Origin: CAVYXK01 sp963708245
GTDB taxonomy: Bacteria; Pseudomonadota; Alphaproteobacteria; Acetobacterales; Acetobacteraceae
NCBI GenBank assembly: GCA_963708245.1
Contig: OY970201.1
Span: 558,001 to 622,000 of the forward strand
Reading direction: 5' to 3'
DNA: 64,000 nucleotides
In this document: positions 58,768-64,000 of the stretch, piece by piece
Layout: the number at the start of each line of letters is the position of its first letter
Position numbering within the stretch: position 1 is the first letter of the stretch
Notes under the pieces: generated by a model
The model's database searches: none
What the model saw: the letters and a program-made list of their open reading frames with translations, nothing else
Told to the model about the DNA's origin: nothing
Position numbers and translations under genes: made by a program

Positions 58768-60630
58768 TCAATTGCCGCCGCCGCGCTGGTGCGCCGGTCC
58801 GTAGTCACTGAGGTTGAGTGCCGTGTTGATCAGCGCGAGATGCGAGAACGCCTGCGGAAAGTTGCCGACCAGGCGCTGCGTCGTCGGGTCGTATTCCTCG
58901 GCCAGCAGGCCGACATCGTTGGCGAGCGCCAACAGCCGGCGGAACAATGCTGTTGCGTCGTCGTAGCGTCCTTGCAGCACCATGTTGTCGGCAAGCCAGA
59001 AGCTACAGGCGAGGAATACGCCTTCGCCAGGGGGGAGGCCGTCTTTGGTTTCCTCGGTTTGGTAGCGTCGGACCAAACCGCCATGCACAAGCTCACGCTC
59101 GATCGCTGCGACAGTGCTGCGCATACGCGGGTCGGTCGCCGGCAGGAAGCCGACCAGCGGGATCATCAGTAGACTCGCGTCCAGAACGTCGCCGTCGAGG
59201 GTTTGCACGAAGCTGTCTCGCGCCGCGTTAAAGCCACGCCGGCAGACCGTCGCGTGGACCTCATCCCGCAACTTGCGCCAGCTATCGAGAGCCTCAAATG
59301 TCAGCCTGCGCTTCTCGGCACTCTTCAACGCGCGATCGAGCGCCACCCAGGCCATTACCTTGGAGAATGTGAATTGCTGTCGGCCGCCTCGCACTTCCCA
59401 GATGCTCTCGTCCGGCTGGTCCCATAGCGTGACGAGGTACTCGACGATCTCCCGTTGCAGCTCCCATGCCTCGGCCGGCGGGGAGAGACCACGACGGTCG
59501 GCCTGATACAGCGCATCGACGACCTCGCCGAAGACGTCGATCTGCAACTGCGTGCTGGCGCCGTTGCCGACCCGAACTGGCCGCGCACCTTGATAGCCGG
59601 TGAGCCACGGTACCTCCCATTCCGCCAGCCGCCGTTCCCCGGCTAGGCCGTACAGTGTTTGAATCTGCTCGGGGCTGCCGGCAACGCTGCGGTGCAGCCA
59701 TTCACTCCATGTTCGTGCTTCCTCGCGATAGCCGGCATGGATCAGGGCCAGCAGCGTGAACGTGGCATCGCGTAGCCAGCAGAACCGGTAGTCCCAGTTG
59801 CGCGTGCCGCCGAGCTGCTCCGGCAGGGAGGTGGTTGGTGCTGCGACGATCCCGCCGGTTGCGTCGAAGGTGAGCACCTTCAGCGTGAGCAGAGACCGCT
59901 GCACGGCTGGTTTCCATTCGCCGTCGTAGGTGCCGCGATGACACCAGTCGGTCCAGAACGCCTCGGTGGCGTGCAGTGCGGGGTCCGGGTCGGGCACCGC
60001 CGGCGTCCGTAAATGTGACGGAGCGTGGGTCAGGATGAAGTACGTGTCCTCGCCCGGCTCGACGGCGAACTCGGCAATCGTGGAAAGGCCGCATCCTTCG
60101 AGCGGAACGGTGCTGTTCAGCACAACCAGCGACGGCCCGGCGATCGCCCGCAGGCCGAAGCCGGTCCGCAGCCGCGTCACCCAGGGAATCACCGACCCGT
60201 AGTTGAACCGCAGCGTGAGCTCCAGGCGCATCGGCACGCTGCCGCGCAGGCCACGCAGAATGCGCACCACCGAGGATGCAGCGCCGCCGATGGGCATGAA
60301 GTCTATCAGCAACGCGGTGCCCGCATCGGTTTCGAACGTGGTCTCCAGGATCATCGTGCACGGGCGGTATCGGCGCGTGATGCGGGTCCTTTCGTCCTTC
60401 GGCGCAATGCGCCAGCGCCCTGCTCGCGGTGTGTCGAGCAGGGCGGCGAAGCAGGCGTCGCTGTCGAAGCGGGGCCAGCAGAGCCAGTCGATCGACCCGC
60501 CGCGGCTGACCAGTGCCGCGGTCGTGCAGTCGCCGATCAGCGCGTAGTCTTCGATGCGCGGCGGGAGATCCCGCGGGTCGACCGCCGGATCGCCTGCCGT
60601 TCGGTCGGCGGGCTCAGCTCGCTGTGCCAT
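58768..60630 (-). CDS. Glycoside hydrolase family 15 protein (glucoamylase/trehalase type)
   Basis: A 620-residue GH15 protein, the family of glucoamylases, glucodextranases and some trehalases. It opens PRIEDYALIGDCTTAALVSRGGSIDWLCWPRFD, typical of the bacterial trehalase-like branch. The (alpha/alpha)6 barrel has NWDYRFCWLRDATFTLLAL, WEVRGGRQQFTFSKVMAW (Glu as general acid, about residue 410) and LLAEEYDPTTQRLVGNFPQAFSHLAL (base Glu about 585). No signal peptide. It begins within the last 17 bases of the Pro/Tyr-rich gene, so the two may be coupled. Trehalose or maltodextrin hydrolysis is likely; the substrate is not proven. Confidence 0.93.
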   Translation of the reverse strand: MAQRAEPADRTAGDPAVDPRDLPPRIEDYALIGDCTTAALVSRGGSIDWLCWPRFDSDACFAALLDTPRAGRWRIAPKDERTRITRRYRPCTMILETTFETDAGTALLIDFMPIGGAASSVVRILRGLRGSVPMRLELTLRFNYGSVIPWVTRLRTGFGLRAIAGPSLVVLNSTVPLEGCGLSTIAEFAVEPGEDTYFILTHAPSHLRTPAVPDPDPALHATEAFWTDWCHRGTYDGEWKPAVQRSLLTLKVLTFDATGGIVAAPTTSLPEQLGGTRNWDYRFCWLRDATFTLLALIHAGYREEARTWSEWLHRSVAGSPEQIQTLYGLAGERRLAEWEVPWLTGYQGARPVRVGNGASTQLQIDVFGEVVDALYQADRRGLSPPAEAWELQREIVEYLVTLWDQPDESIWEVRGGRQQFTFSKVMAWVALDRALKSAEKRRLTFEALDSWRKLRDEVHATVCRRGFNAARDSFVQTLDGDVLDASLLMIPLVGFLPATDPRMRSTVAAIERELVHGGLVRRYQTEETKDGLPPGEGVFLACSFWLADNMVLQGRYDDATALFRRLLALANDVGLLAEEYDPTTQRLVGNFPQAFSHLALINTALNLSDYGPAHQRGGGN

Positions 60631-60970
60631 ACACGCGCCGGCCCGCGGTGTCCGTGCACCAGCATGTCCGGCCGGGCGCCCCCACATTCAACATCGGACA
60701 GACGAGCGGGCCGGCGTAGCAGGACTGGCCGGTCGGGGATGGAGGCGGCGAGGCATAGGCGATGGGCGGCGGGGGCGTGTACGCGAACGGCGGGGGTGGC
60801 GCGTAGTAAACCGGTGGCGGCGGGTAATAGACGGGCGGTGCGACGCCAAAGCCGAAGACCACGCCGACGCGGGCGTGTGCCGGCGCGGTGGTGAGGAGCA
60901 GGCCAAGGAACGTGGTGCCAAGGGTTGTGAGGGCGAGCGGACGGCCGAGCCGACGGATGAGTGCAGTCAT
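60614..60970 (-). CDS. Secreted proline/tyrosine-rich protein
   Basis: A 118-residue exported protein with a clean signal peptide (about residues 1-33, ending APAHA|R). A low-complexity tract follows with units of the type PPPVYY, PPPFAYTPPPP and PPPIAYA (about residues 45-75), then a Cys-rich tail CYAGPLVCPMLN and GRTCWCTDTAGRRVYG. GGAG precedes the ATG by 7 bases. The frame overlaps the GH15 start by 17 bases. It may coat the cell surface; the function is unknown. Confidence 0.75.
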   Translation of the reverse strand: MTALIRRLGRPLALTTLGTTFLGLLLTTAPAHARVGVVFGFGVAPPVYYPPPPVYYAPPPPFAYTPPPPIAYASPPPSPTGQSCYAGPLVCPMLNVGAPGRTCWCTDTAGRRVYGTAS

Positions 60971-61219
60971 GAGGGACTCCGTATGCTGGGGCAGGGCTGG
61001 ATTGCATCTTAGTGCGACCGTGCTGCTAATCCAGGCTTTTCCGGGCTTTCGCCCGGCGACACTGCGGCGGCAACTTGACTTTCCGGCCGTTCATCTTGAT
61101 ATGCCGCGGGCAAGCGCACGGTCGCCTGAGAGTGGTTCCGCGCGCCATAACGCGGAGCGGTGCGGCACGTTGCGTAAACCGCCGCGCTCACTCGACTGGA
61201 CGAGAATTTGACCGACACC

Positions 61220-62755
61220 ATGACCGCTTCGGCGGACCCGACCGAACACGCGGCGGCCGTGATGGGGGCTGAGCCGCGCCGCCCCCTGTTCGATGATCTG
61301 GGACTCTCGGAACCGGTCCTGCAGGCGATCGCCGAAATCGGCTATCGCCATCCGACGCCGATCCAGGAGCAGGCGATCCCCTTCGTGCTGATGGGACGCG
61401 ACCTGCTCGGCGCGGCGCAGACCGGCACCGGCAAGACCGCGGGCTTCACATTGCCGCTGCTCGACATCCTGTCAGGCTCACGTGCCCGGGCGCGCATGCC
61501 GCGCAGCCTGATCCTCGAGCCGACGCGCGAACTGGCGCTGCAGGTTGCCGAGAATTTCGTCCAGTACGGCAAGTACCTGAAGTTGACCCACGCGCTGATT
61601 ATTGGCGGCGAGAGCATGACCGATCAGCGGGACGTGCTGATGCGCGGAGTCGATGTGCTGATCGCCACGCCCGGTCGTCTGATCGACATGTTCGAGCGCG
61701 GCACGATCCTGCTGAGCGATGTGAAGATCCTAGTTATCGACGAGGCGGACCGTATGCTGGACATGGGGTTCATCCCGGATGTCGAACGCATTGTCGGGCT
61801 GTTGCCGCGCAACCGCCAGACGTTGCTGTTCTCTGCCACGCTGCTGCCGGAGATCCGGCAGCTGGCCGATGCGTTCCTGCAGAATCCGAAGGAGATCTCG
61901 GTTTCTCGCCCGGCCTCGGTGGCCACCACTATCACCGAGGGGCTGGCGCTGGTTGCCGAGCATGACAAACGCGAGTCGTTGCGCCGGCTCGTGCGCACGC
62001 AGCGGGTGCAGAACGCGCTTATCTTCTGCAACCGCAAGCGCGACGTGGATATTCTATTCAAGTCGCTGAACCGACACAAATTCAGCGCCGGCGCTCTGCA
62101 TGGCGACATGACGCAGACGGTGCGCTTCGCGACGCTGGAGAAGTTCAAGGCGGGCGAGTTGCAGTTGCTCGTATGCAGCGACGTGGCGGCTCGCGGGTTG
62201 GACATCGGCGGACTGTCGCACGTGTTCAATTTTGACGTGCCCCACCATGCCGAGGACTACGTGCACCGGATCGGGCGCACCGGGCGGGCGGGGTTGGAGG
62301 GGCACGCTTTCACCATTGCCACGCCGGATGATCGCGCGGCAGTGGAGGCGATCGAGAAGCTGATCGGGCATCCAATCCCGCCGGTGGTCGTGGAAGGGCT
62401 CGATCCGGTGGCCTGGGCGGAAGGCGACGGCCGGCGCGGGAAGCGAGGCCGGACGAAAGCTCCGAAAAAGCCGGATAATCCGGAAAAGCCGGATACGAAG
62501 TCGAAAAAACGGGCTGAGAAGCCTGCCAACACAGCTCTCGCCGAAAAACCGGCGGCGCCCGAGCGGCGCCAAGTGCGGGTTCGGCCCGCCCCTCCGACTC
62601 GTAAGCCGCCGCCTCGCGAACTCCAGCCGGAACGGCGGGAGCAGGCTCCCCCGGTGACAGGTTTCGGCGCCGATGCGCCGGCGTTCATGCTGGTGCCCGC
62701 CCGTCCTGGGCGCGGCTCCGTACGGGAGGTGCAGAAGACGGAAGCCGAGGCATGA
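61220..62755 (+). CDS. DEAD-box ATP-dependent RNA helicase
   Basis: A 511-residue DEAD-box RNA helicase of the RhlE/CsdA-like group. All motifs are in place: Q motif FDDLGLSEPVLQAIAEIGYRHPTPIQEQ, AQTGTGKT (Walker A), PTRELALQ, TPGRLIDM, DEADRMLDMGF (motif II), FSATLL (SAT), then RGLDIGG, HRIGRTGRAG. A basic Lys/Pro tail of about 100 residues (about 410-511) is likely RNA-binding. The ATG gives MTASADPTEHA; a TTG 4 codons earlier is possible. The stop overlaps the gcdH start (ATGA), so expression is coupled. Confidence 0.93.
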   Translation: MTASADPTEHAAAVMGAEPRRPLFDDLGLSEPVLQAIAEIGYRHPTPIQEQAIPFVLMGRDLLGAAQTGTGKTAGFTLPLLDILSGSRARARMPRSLILEPTRELALQVAENFVQYGKYLKLTHALIIGGESMTDQRDVLMRGVDVLIATPGRLIDMFERGTILLSDVKILVIDEADRMLDMGFIPDVERIVGLLPRNRQTLLFSATLLPEIRQLADAFLQNPKEISVSRPASVATTITEGLALVAEHDKRESLRRLVRTQRVQNALIFCNRKRDVDILFKSLNRHKFSAGALHGDMTQTVRFATLEKFKAGELQLLVCSDVAARGLDIGGLSHVFNFDVPHHAEDYVHRIGRTGRAGLEGHAFTIATPDDRAAVEAIEKLIGHPIPPVVVEGLDPVAWAEGDGRRGKRGRTKAPKKPDNPEKPDTKSKKRAEKPANTALAEKPAAPERRQVRVRPAPPTRKPPPRELQPERREQAPPVTGFGADAPAFMLVPARPGRGSVREVQKTEAEA

Positions 62756-63957
62756 CCGTCGCGGCGAGCTCGCACAGAACGCACTTCACCCCTTTCGCCT
62801 GGGACGATCCGCTGCGACTGGATGCGCAGCTCTCAGAAGATGAGCGGGCAATCCGCGATAGTGCCCGCGCTTATTGCCAGCAGAAGCTGTTCCCGCGGAT
62901 TCTGGATGCGAACCGGCACGAGCACTTCGACCACGCCATCATGAACGAAATGGGGGAGATGGGATTCCTCGGCGCCACGCTCGAAGGATATGGCTGTGCC
63001 GGGGTCAATTACGTCTCCTACGGGCTGATTGCCCGCGAAGTAGAACGGGTCGATAGCGGCTACCGTTCCTGTTTCTCGGTGCAGTCTTCGCTGGTGATGT
63101 ACCCAATCTGGGCGTTCGGCTCCGATGCGCAGAAGGAGCGCTACCTTCCGAAGCTGCGCAGCGGCGAGTTCGTCGGCTGCTTCGGGCTGACCGAGCCTGA
63201 TGCCGGCTCTGATCCTGCGTCCATGCGTTCGCGGGCACGCCGGGTTGATGGCGGGTTCGTGCTGAACGGGTCGAAGACGTGGATCACTAATTCTCCGATC
63301 GCCGACGTGCTGCTGGTCTGGGCGAAGGACGAGGCGGCCGACATCCGCGGCTTCATCCTTGAGCGCGGCATGCAAGGGCTTACAACGCCGAAGATCGAGG
63401 GCAAGTTCAGCCTGCGCGCCAGCGTCACCGGCATGATCATGATGCAGGACGTGTTCGTGCCGGAGGCCAACGTGCTGCCCGGTGTGAAGGGGCTACGCGG
63501 CCCATTTTCGTGCCTGAACAACGCACGGTACGGCATCGCATGGGGCGCGCTGGGCGCCGCCGAGTTCTGCTGGATGGCGGCGCGCGACTACACGATGCAG
63601 CGGATGATGTTCGGCCGGCCGCTGGCGGCGACTCAGCTCATGCAGAAGAAGCTCGCCGATATGCAGACCGAGATTGCGCTGGGTTTGCAGGCGGTGCTGC
63701 GGCTGGGGCGGCTGATGGATGCGCAGGACGCGGCGCCAGAGATGATCTCGATGCTGAAGCGCAACTCCTGCGGCAAGGCGCTGGCGATCGCCCGCGAGGC
63801 GCGCGACATGCACGGCGGCAACGGCATTGCCGATGAGTACCACGTCATCCGTCACGTGATGAACCTGGAAGCTGTGAACACGTACGAGGGCACACACGAC
63901 GTGCACGCGCTGATCCTTGGCCGCGCGCAGACGGGGCTTTCGGCCTTCGGTGCCTGA
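62752..63957 (+). CDS. gcdH: Glutaryl-CoA dehydrogenase
   Basis: A 401-residue acyl-CoA dehydrogenase of the glutaryl-CoA branch, which oxidises and decarboxylates glutaryl-CoA to crotonyl-CoA in lysine and tryptophan degradation. FAD and substrate motifs: CFGLTEPDAGSDPASM and WITNSPIADVLLVWAKDE. RGPFSCLNNARYGIAWGALGA carries the glutarate-binding Arg, and the catalytic Glu is in NTYEGTHDVHALILGRAQTGLSAF near residue 380, the hallmark of GcdH rather than other acyl-CoA dehydrogenases. It overlaps the helicase stop (ATGA), an unusual partner. The final 43 bases of the window follow without a new gene. Confidence 0.93.
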   Translation: MTVAASSHRTHFTPFAWDDPLRLDAQLSEDERAIRDSARAYCQQKLFPRILDANRHEHFDHAIMNEMGEMGFLGATLEGYGCAGVNYVSYGLIAREVERVDSGYRSCFSVQSSLVMYPIWAFGSDAQKERYLPKLRSGEFVGCFGLTEPDAGSDPASMRSRARRVDGGFVLNGSKTWITNSPIADVLLVWAKDEAADIRGFILERGMQGLTTPKIEGKFSLRASVTGMIMMQDVFVPEANVLPGVKGLRGPFSCLNNARYGIAWGALGAAEFCWMAARDYTMQRMMFGRPLAATQLMQKKLADMQTEIALGLQAVLRLGRLMDAQDAAPEMISMLKRNSCGKALAIAREARDMHGGNGIADEYHVIRHVMNLEAVNTYEGTHDVHALILGRAQTGLSAFGA

Positions 63958-64000
63958 TCCGGTGAGTACCGGTGAGCGCGCCGCGTCGGGGCGACGCGAG

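Noticed and set aside
1..64000. CRISPR arrays and prophage
   Set aside because: No regularly spaced identical repeats and no phage structural or integrase genes seen; the PF07505 gene alone is not evidence of a prophage.

Overview
The window is about 66% GC by eye, with dense bacterial genes, many ATGA/GTGA stop-start overlaps and no eukaryotic features. Its gene set points to an alphaproteobacterium, most likely Rhodospirillales/Acetobacteraceae: a probable HpnR hopanoid C-3 methylase, a phasin, K+-independent HppA next to ppa, a cyoABCD quinol oxidase, a short PutA without a DNA-binding domain, ClpS/ClpA and an IS1380-family element. This placement is inference; no 16S gene is present.

Layout. 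1-8.7 kb: end of treY, a 24-codon ORF with an exceptional Shine-Dalgarno and a strong terminator, hpnR, an SMP-30 lactonase divergent from a metallo-beta-lactamase-fold hydrolase, then hppA-ppa. 8.9-13.8 kb: a CAU tRNA, a GST gene broken by an in-frame stop, an ACMSD-like amidohydrolase, and a coupled AcnX large/AcnX small/CoA-transferase operon. 13.9-19.7 kb: secreted phospholipase C-like and di-haem peroxidase genes, then a PF07505 gene cut by an intact IS1380-family element whose removal restores the frame exactly. 19.7-27.3 kb: EamA transporter and hydrolase, DUF1028, D,D-carboxypeptidase, phasin with a palindromic operator, clpS, clpA. 27.4-35.7 kb: decayed TPR-sulfotransferase, flavin-fold protein and enolase-superfamily gene, lone receiver protein, aldo/keto reductase, a membrane protein and PEP-mutase-family pair, and nadA-nadC behind two matching operators. 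36-44.3 kb: putA, a Tex30-like hydrolase, cyoABCD. 44.4-52.6 kb: a class B radical SAM protein, tcuB plus frameshifted tcuA, a split ThDP decarboxylase, and a creatininase/CocE hydrolase pair. 52.7-64 kb: small membrane protein, cupin, M20 amidohydrolase with ketopantoate-reductase-like gene, YidB, secreted DUF3761-like protein, DUF429 remnant, ChaC, GH15 with a Pro/Tyr-rich secreted protein, DEAD-box helicase and gcdH.

How the genes work together. The region is a chromosomal core with catabolic accessory islands. Energy and redox functions (HppA, PutA, Cyo oxidase, glutaryl-CoA dehydrogenase) sit beside NAD synthesis (nadAC), protein quality control (ClpSA), carbon storage (phasin, TreY, GH15) and envelope functions (HpnR, DacA-like). 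Several short gene sets look like unassigned carboxylate or amide catabolism: AcnX/CoA-transferase/amidohydrolase, TcuAB with the split decarboxylase, and creatininase/CocE. At least four genes are broken (GST, PF07505, sulfotransferase, DUF429) and tcuA is frameshifted, so there is active gene decay. Three families of short dispersed repeats lie in the intergenic gaps.
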